A stretch of 64,000 nt of DNA from Rhabditoides inermis (GCA_963966185.1 CAWZYM010000120.1:281001-345000), one strand, 5' to 3'. Counted from the first letter of the stretch, positions 11,137 through 24,739 are shown. Made by a program: numbers and translations. The notes: generated from the letters alone by a model not told the origin.

Positions 11137-12210
11137 TCCGTTTCACTACGACATAATTCAGTTTTCTTGTCTGTTGCACACTATGGAACACGATTAGGGA
11201 CGGGGCTTTATGCTGACAAATGGCCATTGGGGGGCCCACACAGTACACGTTACAAGGGCGAGACATTGAACAGATCAAAGGATCTTACTGTGGGGGCAGC
11301 TACTAGATTAGCGACAAGACAAAAGAGAATAGGAATCCGATGTTGATCGACTAGATGGGAGATGAGGGCTGGGGGACACGTCGAGAGTGTCGCAGCTTCG
11401 ATGGTGCCTGCGACTCTTCTGTAGTGGGCGAGGATGACGCGGGGACGCGCGGAGGTCGGATCTGCGCGCTACGGCCCACTCCTCCTGGCTAGCCTCGCTT
11501 CAATCTGAAAAGAATCTACTATACCCGCTTATTTCTCGATCAAGACCGTGTTGGTAGTGCCGAGAAATTGTAGGTAACTCGGTTTCATTGTGCACCTCTC
11601 ACCAGCCTAATCGTGCGATTGTTCTAGTACCATGTTCGGTTCAAAGAGTTGCTTACACCAGTGGTACGCGTTCGTTGGGTCAATGCGTCATGCTTGATCA
11701 AGGGATTGTGTTAGAAATGGAACACGCCCTGGTCGCACGACATGACACCATGTTGTGTTATTCGCCGCCACCGCCACCACAAAATATTCTTTGTCTAGAA
11801 CGTGATTTGATAGTCAATGCAAGACTAATACCTATTCCGCGATTTAACTGATATGCGATCATCATGGGCTCTGCCAAAGTGCTTTCTCTGTGACGCCAAC
11901 AAGAGAGATGACTGCTAGCGAACGCTTACATCGAAAGCTTCTCTCCCTCTACCGGTGGGTGGGTGGGATATTCTCAGTCTTCACAAATGGGCTGGGTGGG
12001 TGTGAACACAAGCCTAGAAAATGAGGCTTCATTTTCGTCGTTCCTTTTCGACCCTTCTTCGGGGTGTATGACCGCGTCGCTCGGCACGACATGACACCAT
12101 GTTGTGCCATCCAAGAAAACATAAATTATATCTCCGTTTCACTACGACATTATCCAGTTTTCTTGTCTGTTGCACACCATGGAACACGATTAGGGACGGG
12201 GCTTTATGCT
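11137..12210. repeat. Direct repeat pair about 1 kb apart
   Basis: About 80 bp at 11137-11215 recurs at 12128-12210 (ATATCTCCGTTTCACTACGA ... GGGACGGGGCTTTATGCT). A second shared block, GACATGACACCATGTTGTG, occurs at 11739 and 12087. No gene is recognisable from 10.9 to 14.5 kb: this stretch holds these repeats, AT-rich sequence and a short CT run near 14325-14385. Confidence 0.65.
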
Positions 12211-14533
12211 AGAACTCGCAAAGGTCAGAGTTGCGGTGGGTATTATTGAGATGTTTCTTCCCGGCATTGATAAGTGTGCTCACCTCTATGGCTCCCGCCC
12301 GTGCTCTCCCTTATCGTCATCGAGTTTCTCGAACGTCTCTCTGCGTGCCAATTCCGGCAACCGACATCCGCTTGCTGAACAAACTTCATAAACAACAACG
12401 AAATCAGAGGACGTTCAATCACGACGCGACCCGACCGCTCGAGTACCTCCCTTATAGAGTGTATACATAAATATGCGACACGCGCTCGCGCTTCAATTGC
12501 GTACCCAGGGAGTACAGCATTCTTTTAAAAAAAACGACAGCGAGAGGTGTATAGAACTCTATAGAGAACCGGGATCCAATGTATCGCGATCGCCAGTATA
12601 ATTGCGTTTGCAGAATCGAATAGAATCCACGATCAACGCGTAGCGTGAAAAGGTTTCCTTTTGCCGTATGACACGATCTCTTGTGGAATCAAAACCTTGT
12701 ATTCTCTACTACCCGCGTAGCAGTATTCATTCGCAGAATTCATACCATCATACCATGGCAAAATGTCGAGTCTTGGCATCAAGCCACGCCGCCACACAGT
12801 CACTCATCTTTAACTGGCAATTACTCCGGGTGGCAATTCCTGGATGTGTTCAAAATGGTCCAAATTTCAAAAATAAGATGTCATTTTACTTGTCTCAACG
12901 AGACAAAAACAGTGCAACAAAAATCGTAGCTGGTTTCTCAAATAACGCCGTGCCCAAACGAGACTGGTCTGAAAGCGTGGACTTCATGGTGTTAGTTGCT
13001 TATGTTTTTATGAGACCTTTTTTTGAAGCTCTAAATGTTTGTGACAAACTGAGAACGATTTAAGATTGATAAATTTTGAATTCATGAGGTTGAAGTGGGG
13101 AAGTCAGATATGTTATCGCGTCGCAGTCTCGCCCGCCTGTGGCAGGGCACAGCCAGAAAGACGCGACTCCTCTACGCCCCGCCCCCTCCCCTCTCGCACC
13201 GGGTTCTCGAAACAAGACTCGAGTGTGAAAACATAGCGGAAATCATGAAAACGAAATGCTGAAACATCATTATAATAAGATGGAGTGGAAGATGTGGAGT
13301 TCAATGGTGCAAATCTCATTTCGATCGGACGTCATTGAGCTAGTGAAAAGTGTACGGATCGAAAGATGTCAATTTGAAACAGCCACTTTGCATCGAAATA
13401 TCTCGATGAATGAAATAAACTTTACTATGATGTTTCGTATACAGATAAACAATATATAGATAGGTATAAATCCGAAAGTTCGTTTATCTATACTTAATGT
13501 GGCTTCTATAACAGCCGCTACTTTTTAGCTGAAAATCATTTCTCATATGTCCACCCGGGTGTCAATTTAAATCATGAAAATGCGATTGAAATGTGCATTC
13601 CGTACAAATCAAACATGCTGAGTTTAATGGTGTTGTTGGTTTAATTTTAGTTTAATCAGATAACGATATATAATCAATGTCACGCTATGTCACGGCCCGG
13701 GCCGTGACGTCACGGCCGAATGGTCAAAGCTTGTGATCGGGACAGTAATTTAATAGTTCATAATGTGATAATTACTTTGAATAAAGATGGTGGACCCATG
13801 ACACAATGTTTTATTGAAAAATCAAACACACGAAAATCGAAATATGAGTATGGTGTACGGAGAATAAAAAAAACGAAACATATTTCTAATTTTCTTTGAA
13901 AAAGTATATGCGTAGTGCGTGAGATATGAACTTGGTTTGTATTAGTTTTTGTAAACGTTTTATAGTCGCCGCCTGGTGGATAGTTTCTGTTTTTGCCAGC
14001 CGGTGTCAGTTGGCAAAACTCAGTTTCGAGCGAGAGAGGCCAGACAGCGCGGGCAAATGGTCGAGTGTCGCGCGGCCTCTTTGATTCGCACGCCGGCTTC
14101 TTTGATTAATGAGGGTCTCCTCACGACTAGAAGGTAGATCGAATGCGACTCGAGGGTAGATCGATTTTCTACCGTAATCTGGCGAACTATCTCCCAGAAT
14201 AGTATTATAAGCATGTGCTTTTGCTGCATTGGATTAAGACAAAGTTCATATCTCTACGCAAATATGAATGAATGAATTTATTACAGAAAAATCTGCGTCA
14301 CACAAATCACAATATGTGCTCTATCTATCTCTCTCTCCTATGTGCTCTATCTATCTCTTTCCCTCTGTTTTTCTCTCTCTCTCTCTCCATCTGTTCTATT
14401 TCATTATTCTTTTTCTCAGGCTAGACATACACTAACGATGGAGACTGATTGATGCATGAAGACAGATACTATGAGAATACCATTCTCACAAGAGGAAGCT
14501 AGGTATACGGTAACTAGAGTGACTCTGAGTCAT

Positions 14534-17500
14534 TCACTTCTCCACCGCGCATCCGTAGAGATAGCAGAGAAGAGCCCCGATCGCGCGCGGCCCGCAGCTG
14601 TACAAGCTCTGCAACGGTATTCTTGGCAATTGTCACGTTCACAGTTTTTGTTCAAAAACCATTTTAAAGTGATAAAGACATAAATCATCCTAAGATGTAC
14701 AATGCATATCGTATAGTAATTACATATACTATTCATGTTTACCGCAGTAATTTCCGTTAATAGAAAAGCAGTGAAAATTAAATAAATAAAAAGACTTACA
14801 GACTGCCGGTCGAGGCCGGATTCAATGAGGACGGGGATGCCGCGAGGGAAGAGGTGCCCGTACACCACCCACAGCTTGCGGCGCATCTCCAGCGAGTACC
14901 CGCAAAGACATATGTAGAGGTACAGGTAAAGTATGCACAGGTACAAGTACAGTACCTCGTTGAGGCTAAGGTGCTTTCCGCCGAGCACAATCACGCACTT
15001 CCGCTCGGGGTCGTATCTAGAAGGGCGCTGGTGAATGGCTATCGCCGATGACACGAAACGTCAACCCACAGTGTGAGAATGTAGTGCACATCGCACAATA
15101 TCATCTGCACGGCCCCAGTATGTTGGGAGATGGAACGAAACATCTCCTGCAATGCATTGAGTAGAAAAAGAGAGAAAGGAGGGGAGGGGGAGGGGGGAGG
15201 CGTACCGGCAGCGTGTCGATGGCCTGGCAGACGCGGCGCCCGTTGTCGACGACTCCGGGGTGGGCGCGCACATAGGCATCCACGGCCGCCTCGACCACTC
15301 GATCGACGGTGTCCTCGAACAGCTGCTCCCCGACCTTGTACCTAAAAGCGACACATTCAATCTATCGGCTGGGATCGACTTGTCTGCATGATCACAACTA
15401 ACTCACATATCACAACGCAGTTTCGACCGGGCCACCGTCCGAGCGTGTCGCAAAAGGCAGAATGACACATTCAGCGACTCATAATCAGACAATTTCGTTG
15501 AGATACTTTCACGGTGATAATAAATTAACACGTTTCATCAACATAACATGACATCGAAAATCGAAATAAATGGTTTATTTTTGTCTCCAAAAACACTTGT
15601 TGTCAAAACAATAATGAATTTTCACACAAACAAATCAAATCTGAGCAAAACAAAGCAGCAACAACGTCAGCCACAGGTCACGCAACTTCAGAATCGTCGA
15701 CAAGCTGAAACGTCCTATCGACTCTCTCTCTTTAACTCACTCTCTCCTTCCTCCCTCCCTCCTCCCTCTCCCTCTATCCTCTTTTTACTCACTTTTCCGT
15801 GCTGGTCGACACGCGTCGCCTGGCATCTTGTCGTCAGGCGAATGTTGCGGTCGTCGTACTCGTTGATGAAGTTGTGTTCTCTGAGGCGCCGGAGACCGCG
15901 AGTGACCATGTTCGATCTGTACGTAGTGTTGTCACGGTACCCGGTGAATCCAGAAATTTAGGAAGAGATGTTAATAACGGAACGTATTCACACACTTGTG
16001 ATAGCCGTCAGCACGCATTCTCACTATTCACAATCACGCAGAGCATATAAATATATACAATGGTAATAATCTCTTTTTCTATAAAAACCTACGCGTCGCG
16101 TGTAAGTTTTTGAGAGTCCAAATCAGTAAACGTGCGCTAGGCCAGTAGTAGTAGAAATTTGCCGCGGTGAGCTCCAAGCGGAGCGCGCAATGATTTCTCG
16201 GCCGGTCAAACAGTGCACAAAAGTATCCTTTCGTCCAGCATCGGAACGTGGACTTTCAATGTGCTTTGGGTGGATTTGAACATCCTCAACATTGAACAGG
16301 TCAACACTCATACTGTAACCAGCCCACAGACTCACGTGACGGTGAGGCCAAAGTGTCCCTTGATGCGTCGCTGTAGACCGTCTTTACGCACGCGTCGACC
16401 GGCCTCCCGCTCAGCCATTATCGCTGCCAGCACAAGTGCGTCATCTTGCCATGACTGAACAGATTACGTCAAGGTGTGCAAACTGTGAAATATAACATTT
16501 AATATCTAATCATACGCAAATTGAAAAGGGGCACTTCTATTTTGCCAACGCTTTGTAAATATGCCCAAAAAAGTGGCGTAACCGAACAAATCTGTTTCCT
16601 GAATGCTAATAATAAAAGTGCGCTCGCTATGACTCTTCGCGATCGAGATGACGAGCTACGCACGTACGATTGTTCGCTGAATCGAGTTCACATTTTTGTT
16701 TCCAGTTAATTTAAATACGATAAAACGACACATCAATGCACGGCGCAATGCGCAGCCAGCGTACCTGATAGCCACTGCGCTGCACGTCCGAGTGCACTGG
16801 AAGGGGGCGAGGGGGATCTACCAGTAAGGGGTGAGAGGTCGGTGGCGCGATTGCCGCGGCCGCAGAGATCGAGGACGCGAGGATGTCGACTGACTCGGCA
16901 TGCGAAGACGCGGGAAAAACGTCTGACCTCACGTCAGATGAGACGTTCAGCGACTGAAAGACGTAAATCGAATCTCTCTCGCACATAACATATTCCCCAC
17001 TTTGATTATGTGTGCTACAGCCACCATGTCACTCACCATCCTAACATTGTATGACGCTCAATATCACAAATACCACAACAACCACTCCTCAGCGTACCTG
17101 ATTCCTTGTGTGCGAATGGTCAGAATGAGGGCGGGGCGAGGCATCCGAGGCGTCCGACGAGGGAGTGTTTGAGGAGGCTGCGGCTGCGGAGATCGTGGTG
17201 GTTGCGGGCACACTTTCCGTCTCAGAGCCAGCGCGCTCCATCGCGGCGGTGATACTCTGAAAGAGATGTATCGAATCACTCCCGTCTTCGCATATCGCGT
17301 CCCAATTCCCTCTGTAGGTATGCCAGAATTAGGCCGATGAACATATGAAAAAAAACTTGGCAGGAGGGCGCGTCGATGGATGGCGGGCGCGAAGCAGGTG
17401 CGTCGACTGTTGCGGCGGGGGTAGGCGACTGCGACGACTCCAACACCTCGTTCAGGCGGGAGTAGAACGAGACTTGCATCGACTCGGCGGCCTGAAATTG

Positions 17501-17645
17501 GTGGATCAAATCTCTACCGCATGCAAGTATGACGTACATTCTGATGCACAGCCTTGGTGCGACCCGCGAGCTGGTCATGCACACGACGAAGTGTGGCGAC
17601 GAGAGCCGCGTCGGCGGGCGGTACCTGAGAACAACACACATCATC

Positions 17646-17728
<83 letters not shown>

Positions 17729-20700
17729 AGAAAGCATTTCGCCTCATGAAAACACGAAATCGCACAATAATCTTTCAGAGCAAAAATAAAACAAGCATGA
17801 TTTGAGTGAATTCACGGCAATTCTAGAGCAAATCCGATTCAAACGAGGAATATCGTCATCGTCAGAACAACGCTTTCGTGTTCAACCAAAATTGATAGGC
17901 CCGAATGTGAAAAGAGTATCCCTAATTACTAAATCTATGCATCAATGCGTCACGCCAAGCACTCACGATGGTCATCTCAACGCGGCGGATCAGCATCTTC
18001 ACGTACTCGTAGTGTTTGGGAGTATCGCAAAGTAATAGATCCGCCAGCGCCTCTTGGGGCATAGGCCGAGTAGGTGGACTTCGACCGAGAGCCTCCGTCT
18101 GAACACACATCGTCGATGAGAGAAAGAGAAGATGACAAATGAGAGAGAAATAGTCAGAAGCAACAGGCAAGCAAGGCAAGCACGGGGAGGAGAAATGGAA
18201 ATGTAGACAACTGACTGCGCCGGCAACAGCTTGCTCGACTTGTAAACGCAGAATCCGCCAGGCAGCCTCGCCAGTGCGCGCGTGCTTCAGCTCCAACTTG
18301 TCCATGCGATAGCACGCAGCCCTCGCGCGACCACACACTCTGTCTAGCTAAAACACACATACCATTCAACTCCCATCAGCATACCAGTGCAGTTCCGCTT
18401 ACCGACAGACTATCTGCAGCTGCTAGAATGCGCACCGTCCGAAGGCGCCTGGAACGCAGTACTATTGTACTATTCATAAGAGTACACTTCAATTGCGATA
18501 CTGTGTGATATCGGAGAGGTCGAGGATACCCTCCCTCGCATTTCAATTCCATGAGTGAATGTGATTGACTAGTGATAGAAGAACTGACATTGCCTCATAG
18601 AGAGCGCGGGCTCGACGGACATGTCGCGCACACTCGCTGTCCTCCTTCTCTGCCTGTGAGGCAATCCACTGCAAACAGGACAACAGTAGCAAGTAGCAAT
18701 GTACATACGTGACATGGCGGAAATCGTTTCACACAGCTCTTATGGTTTACATCTCGAACAGTGTGTCACAAAATACAGTACCGGGGGGGGCATTGCATTC
18801 GGCTCACCTCGATCCTGCTGGCGAGAGTCTCAGCGTGAGGCATCGCTTGTCGAATCCAGGGGTCCATCGTACACACGCGGACAGCGCGCGAGAACATACG
18901 GTCGGCAGTGCTGGAACAAAACGATCATACAACTGAAGAACATTACATTATGTTCATGAAACCGTAACTAGAGACGGGCACGTGGTGGTGTATTTGGGTC
19001 TGGTAGCCGTCATGCTTTCTCAATGAGGGCGAGCTGTGTGAGCGGGCAGACTGCGAGCCAGCGGCTCATTTTAACAATTACAGTCGATCGTTCTCACTAA
19101 TCGTAGTCAAGAATAAGGTCATGTTATGTTACATGCAGAAGCGTTTTGTGGTGTCGTGTTGTCGTGATGTTTGATGTTACTTCTCAATTACCCAACCACC
19201 GAATAATAATTCGTCACCTCGCGTCACGCTCCTCCTCGCCCACCGGATCGATGCACACAAGGGCGGCGTCCAGCATGTTCAACTGGAAAAAAAACGTATA
19301 TAGTTCATCTATCGTACGTAGAGTGGTAACGCGTGTGTAGTGGTAACGATCTCGCTTGGTAAGAATATGCTCGCGAGTTCTAAACTCATTTGCGAGCCTG
19401 GAGTGAGATAGCCTGGAGTGAGAGAGAGTTGGAGTGAGATGACATGTTATCACATAAAACCAAACGGAAACGATTGTAGCCTATCAGCATAACAGTTGAA
19501 CAAACAATATATGCGATTTAATGAGTAGCTTAATGGCACAATAAATGCACAGACCACGTGCAAGTCTACCGGTTCGAGAAGATCGGCGGGAGCGAGAGGT
19601 GGAGTTGCTCCTGGTGACGAGACGTTCTCGTGTAGTTCCTTCTGTCCTTCCTCATCTTCATCGTCTCCATCTTCACAACCCGCAGTGTCACTTCCACTTG
19701 CAGATCGAACCTGAAAACATTAACTCATACGCTGAAAAAAAATTAGCGTATCACGTACCACGTATATTCAAAATTAACAAAACTGAGAGATGAATGTGAG
19801 GGAAAACGCTTACAAAAGCGAATAACTAATTATCTTTCAAAGTACTTCCAAGTAAAAGTAGTTGGTTTGTACCGTTGTCTCAGTTGAGCAAAAGGACTGA
19901 CATGTTTTCAATGGAGACATGTGCCAACAGGCTCTCTCTCTCATACCAGTGCAAAGCGGCCATATTATAATGAACGCGTTTACGAAGTTATGCAGTTATT
20001 ATCTAAAAGCACAACTTCTGTTGTAACATAACACGTCGAATAATGCTGAGAGCCTGTTTGCACATGTCTCCATTGAAAACATGTCAGTCCTTTTGCTCAA
20101 CTGAGACAACGGTACAAACCAACTACTTTTACTTGGAAGTACTTTTGAAAGATAATATCTGTCCTTTTCTTAAGTTTTGTTTCACAAAATTACATTTTCA
20201 TACACGTTCGCGATTCGCTGCGAGGATACCGACGCGCACCCGCTATTCGCCTATCTCTCTCTCTCTCACTCACACACAGAGGGGGCGGGGCGAAAGCGAT
20301 TGTCCGACGCCCGCCCGCCCGAGCGCCCGCCCGCCCGAGCGACCGACACCAATCTCAATCCGCACTCGAATGCGGACTCTCCGTATCTCGCTTCAAATTC
20401 AATCAAACTCAATACAACTTTCTATAACTCTATCGAATAGAGATGTGAATGCAATGTAACAGTGGAAATCACTTCAAAATGAGGAAAAGTGCTTCATCCG
20501 GGAAAAGTCGTTTTTGAGCATTCTAGCGCGCGGGGACATCCAGTACAAACGAGAGGGCGCTGGCGCGCCCTCTCTAATTAGTCGGGTTAAGCTGTGCGAA
20601 ATGTTTCTTCAACCACTTAAAAACATGGCGTGCAACCTTCCTTCGACCCCAAACAATTAATAATTAATGTCAAATGCCAATAAACATGAATATAAATAAA

Positions 20701-21638
20701 ACATAAAAATAAATCACACTGTATCGCTTACCTGTTCGATCGTAGTCTTGGCTTTCTTCCGGGGAACAGACACCATCGATTCCGTGCTCTGAAACACAAA
20801 CAGAATGACTACCAATCATTCTTCTAACCACAATTAGTTTTTGAAATTACAATCAAAATCAAAATCAAATCGCACTGCACGCTAGCTGCTCAACCACCAG
20901 ACACCACCATATCTTTCCCACCGTTGCCTCTTTGGCTCCCTCGCCGACTGTGACCGTGTGCGGAGAGAGACGAGGCACGCCGGCTGGCGCTCCGCACTTG
21001 CCACCACTGCTCATCTCGCGATGCGTCGCGGACATGATGGCGGGCTGAGCCAGTAGCTGAGGCGGGAGTGGAGGAATGGATGGAGGGAGTGGAGGCATGG
21101 AGGGAGGGGGCGGTGGCATGAAGGGAACTTGAGGGAACGTCGTCGGCGCCGAAGCCGCCGACGACGGCCGCGTGTCCGCAGCAGCAGCTGCTCGCGAGGC
21201 AGTCTAAAGCAATACTATCAGTCACTTGGCACCACGAAGAAGAAGAGATTGGTTGGAGGGCATGCGGATGCAGTTTGAACAATGTGGATCAATGACTATA
21301 AATCTAATCAAAGTAAGAACACCAACATCATCAGTCATGTTTCATGTCATTTGACATTCATCATGCATTACGCATTAATCTTTCATTCTATTACTTTTCT
21401 TGCTAATAACCAATTATTATTATTCGACTCACGGGAGCCTTCGAGCAGCCTTCGTTCACCTCTCCAGTGATAGGGGGTAGCCCGATCCCGTCTGGCACAG
21501 GAGGCTGAACATGAGAAATCCAAAAATGTTAACGTCAAAGCAATCACACATATCTCCCTCACCGGTGCAGGCTGTGCTCCGTGCGACGTAGTCGTGACTC
21601 GTGACGTACTTGCCTAAATGAGACATCTGATTAGCTCT

Positions 21639-21684
<46 letters not shown>

Positions 21685-22043
21685 CCTCCCTCCCCCCTCT
21701 CTCCCTCACTCTCTCTCTCTCTCTCCCTCCCTCTCCCCTCTCTCTCACTCACTCTCTTTCTCTCTCTCTCCTCTCTCTCTCTCCCCTAACAAGTACCTCG
21801 ATGAAATTGTTGTCTGCCAGGTCTTTAGAGAAGAGCGTTCTCGATACAGTCGCCTAAATAGAATACAATGTACGCTTGAAATAGTAATATTTATTGCAAG
21901 TACACTAAATACAACAAGGTAAGTAACCACTCACGTAGCGTGGCTGGAAAGACGGGCTGGCCGCGCGTGGCTCCTTCCTCTTCTTCTTGTTCTTGTTCTT
22001 CTTCTTTTTCTTGATCTTCTGAATCACATCATCTCCTCCCTCC

Positions 22044-22084
<41 letters not shown>

Positions 22085-22706
22085 CTCACGTGACTGCCGG
22101 CATCGCTGCTTTCGCCCGTCGATCCCTCCCGCTCCTCTCTATCGAGTGCTTCCATGGCCGCCATGTTTTCCTCGGCTGCGCGATGCATGGCACGCGCACG
22201 CTCGCCGAGGGCCGCCGAACTGACTAAAACAGTTTTTTTTCCAAAGTACATCAATCATGTTGACGACTTACTCAAGTAAAAGTCGAGTTTACACACAAGA
22301 AGACAAAATGCGAAACAAAAAAAAACGTACTGTCGGTGTGATGGTCGGGCTCCTCTCCCTCCTGTGTCGCCGCTTCATCTGCGAGTTGGGCGTACGAGCT
22401 GGGTGGTGGGACGGAATGCGCGCGCAGCGGCGGCGGCGACGGTTGCGACGCGGGCACAGACTGCTGATTGTGAGGTGGCAGCGATTGGGAGCGGTGGCCG
22501 GCCCGTCGCGCCGCGCGCGCATCCCGCGAACGCACCTGCAGGTCGCGCTCCTCCCTCTGCCGCCGCGCCGCCTGCTCCTGCTCCTCCTGCTCCTTCTTCT
22601 TGCGCTGCTCGCGCTCCTCCCGCTGTTTGTGCAGCTTCTCCTCCTTCTCCGCCGCCTCTTTCTCGCTCGCGCGCTTGTTGCGATTGCTCGACTTGTCTTT
22701 GCCCAT
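14534..22706 (-). CDS. 27-exon gene, 1034-residue protein of unknown family, possible Ulp1-like C-terminus
   Basis: Start at 22706 (MGKDKSSNRNKR), stop at 14534-14536. I could chain 27 exons in consistent phase: 22331-22706, 22090-22223, 21935-22018, 21797-21853, 21563-21613, 21433-21504, 20922-21203, 20732-20788, 19555-19710, 19218-19282, 18808-18910, 18589-18668, 18403-18448, 18216-18347, 17967-18098, 17538-17624, 17357-17491, 17098-17256, 16765-16953, 16336-16454, 15793-15916, 15407-15477, 15206-15341, 15070-15104, 14956-15016, 14800-14886, 14534-14608. The sum is 3105 nt. Regions in order: a charged E/K/Q/R coiled coil (about 1-75); a segment with ERARAMHRAAEEN; a polylysine patch; a proline-rich stretch (PPPPPSMPPLPPSIPPLPP); a helical region; Ser/Ala-rich linkers; a winged-helix-like region (GLRRLREHNFINEYDD); and an end with VHYILTLYDPERK and SSLYSCGPRAIGALLCYLYG. 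That end resembles the H...C-G pattern of C48 peptidases, but the usual Asp after His is not seen. A truncated paralogue lies at 45165-51150. Confidence 0.75.
17650..17724. repeat. (GA)n microsatellite in an intron
   Basis: Pure GA run of about 75 bp between exons 15 and 16 of the 27-exon gene. It reads as CT on the coding strand, close to the acceptor of the exon ending at 17624. Confidence 0.95.
19829..20156. mobile_element. Foldback/MITE-like element, second family member
   Basis: Arms 19829-19936 and 20048-20156 are reverse complements with a spacer of about 110 bp. The outer ends read ATTATCTTTCAAAGTACTTC and complement, matching the ends of the 5948-6249 element; the inner ends read GGCTCTC / GAGAGCC. 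It sits in the intron between exons 8 and 9 of the 27-exon gene. No coding capacity. Confidence 0.85.
21640..21785. repeat. CT-rich microsatellite in an intron
   Basis: A long CT/CCCT run in the intron between exons 4 and 5 of the 27-exon gene, reading as GA on its coding strand. A second short CT run lies at 22050-22081 in the intron after exon 2. Confidence 0.9.
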
Positions 22707-23070
22707 CTGGAATGTGGGGGAAGAGTACACAATGCGAGAATGATATCAATTAAAAGGTGGTTCGAAAATTGAATAGGAGGCACGCAGGCACGTCAAATGA
22801 GATTCAAATGTTCATTGGTGATCCTAATAACGCGCCGGGTTTGCACTTTCTCAGCGTGAGCATGTGATTGCGAAATCATCCCCACACAACCAGGACAAGG
22901 AGCGACTACGATTGGTGAAATGCATAATACAGCAAAACTGGAAACATGAACCTAAAGTGACCTAATTCAACAAGTGACAAGTAAGAAAACGTGCACCTGA
23001 ATCTGAATCACTGAATCACTCACTATCCACGAGATTAGTGATAAACTTTGGTGTAGAAGCAATGACTACA

Positions 23071-23212
23071 GCGTGCGGGTGGGGCGCGGGTGGGACGCGG
23101 GTGGCTGACGACTAGTTGACGGCCCGCGCCCCACCTGCACCCCACCCGCATCCCACCCGCGCCCCACCCGCAGATCAACCGCACCTCACCCGCGCCCCAC
23201 CCGCAGAATTCC
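23071..23212. repeat. GC-rich CACCCGC minisatellite, first array
   Basis: Tandem variations of CCCCACCCGCG, with both orientations present: G-rich on the left, C-rich on the right. A related array lies at 24740-24942, so the small minus-strand gene is bracketed by the two. Confidence 0.85.
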
Positions 23213-23312
23213 TCTCCGATAAGCCCCGCCCCCTTTCCCAGACGCCTCCACCGGTTCACTTTGCCATATTCTCTCGTTGCATCATTGATTAACAAATATT
23301 AATGTCAAATAT

Positions 23313-23318
23313 TTATTC
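23313..23318 (-). terminator. Poly(A) signal AATAAA of the small minus-strand gene
   Basis: AATAAA on the minus strand about 105 bp beyond the stop at 23422-23424. Confidence 0.6.
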
Positions 23319-23421
23319 GGAAACAACCAACGTGAACTCTAAAAATCACACATGGCACAGGTAAATTCAAAGGTCAAAAATCAGTCAAAGATGGCATATG
23401 AGGGCGAAGAAGAGGGCGCCT

Positions 23422-24554
23422 CTATGCCAGCGTCGGCAACTCCGGCTTCTCCGCGATGAACTTGATCACATCCAACGAGCACCGCCGTCGCCGACACTGC
23501 AACACAACATTCAAAATAATCGATATGTCAACATCATCAATGCATCGGCCAGATTCAATTATAAAAAATCGGTTTAGGAATTATTTAGGCTTAACTGTTC
23601 CTCCCATTTTCATTATTCATCGTTCCTCCTCACCCCTCACCTCGAATTCCAATCAGCAGCTGTTCTTCGTCCAAATGCCCCTCTTTCCGTCGTACACGGG
23701 CTCAATGATGACAACGTACTCGCCGTACGCGATCATCTTACTGTAAGTTAGGGATAACAAGTCACACAAGACGAACCACAAACACTATACAAGCCACATC
23801 TCATACATGAAACCTATCAGTTCGTGTCATAAGTGAAAAGCGTTCACTGACCGGTTGATCTTGCGCGGGCAGTGGTCGTGATCGTGCTGGACATCGAACT
23901 GGTAGTACTGGTTGGTAGCTCCCGGGAGTCGCTGGCGCCGTCCTGCCCCTCCCCGCACCTCCTGAAAGCGTCTACAATCACATCAGTCAACACAACAATC
24001 ATATAAACATGTAGTATCGGCGGATCTAACTGACAGCGAATGTCGACAACAACATGAGTGAACCTGACTAAGTATCGAACACTGAATGGAATCCTCCCCT
24101 TCTCCCTCGATATTATACCCTTCCTATCTCCTCCCTGCCTCTCTCACTCACAATTACCACTCGCAATGATCGGGAGACGGCGACTTCCTGCCGGCAATGC
24201 AGACGAGAACGCATCCGCGCGGAATCACGGCGGACACAACTCGTCCGCTACCCTAAACATAAACGTTCAGTCAAAACAACGATGTCAACCTGAGTGTGAG
24301 GCGCGCTTTTCGTACCTGTACTGCGGGCAGCTCTGCGTGGAGATGTCGTATCGGGGGACGTGGCCCCGCTCTATCACCGCGTCCACGGAGCGTGCACTCG
24401 CCGCCGCTCTCCTATCAACATTGTGCCTAGAGGAGAACGATCAATAACAATACACGATATAAGTGCTACAACAAAAGCAGAACGGAAACAATCCATACAC
24501 AGGACGGTGATACTCTATCGGCGACTCAACTGGGTTTAGAGTGACAATGCTCAT
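23422..24554 (-). CDS. Unrecognised small multi-exon gene
   Basis: The likely start at 24554 reads MSIVTLNPVESPIEYHRP. Exons 24499-24554, 24316-24426 and 24158-24247 join in phase and read VDAVIERGHVPRYDISTQSC and SGRVVSAVIPRGCVLVCIAG. A further exon (about 23868-23960) reads YQFDVQHDHDHCPRKINR, continued from 23751 by KMIAYGEYVVIIEPVYDGKR. A last exon ends IKFIAEKPELPTLA with a stop at 23422-23424, followed by AATAAA. The joints between exons 3-4 and 5-6 are not settled: the frames I prefer do not meet in phase, so the boundaries are approximate. The protein has alternating beta-strand-like hydrophobic runs and no signal peptide. I do not recognise it. Confidence 0.45.
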
Positions 24555-24739
24555 ACTCGGAGTTTGTTTACTTAAAGCTTGATGAAATAAACATATAAAA
24601 TGAAAAGAAACAAACAAAAAATCAAACAAAACAAAAAAAATGAAAAATACGAAAATACGAAAAACGCCATTGTGGCAAAAGAGCACAACATTATTTTATT
24701 ATTCGAAGTAGAGCGCGATTTATAAAACCCTTTCCCCTC

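Noticed and set aside
12668..13063. 131-codon plus frame in the gene-free stretch
   Set aside because: No domain, no splice context, AT-typical composition and no neighbouring exons in phase.
22364..22753. Long plus-strand frames opposite exon 1 of the 27-exon gene
   Set aside because: They mirror the E/K/R-rich coiled-coil codons; the minus frame alone continues in phase through 26 more exons and matches the paralogue.
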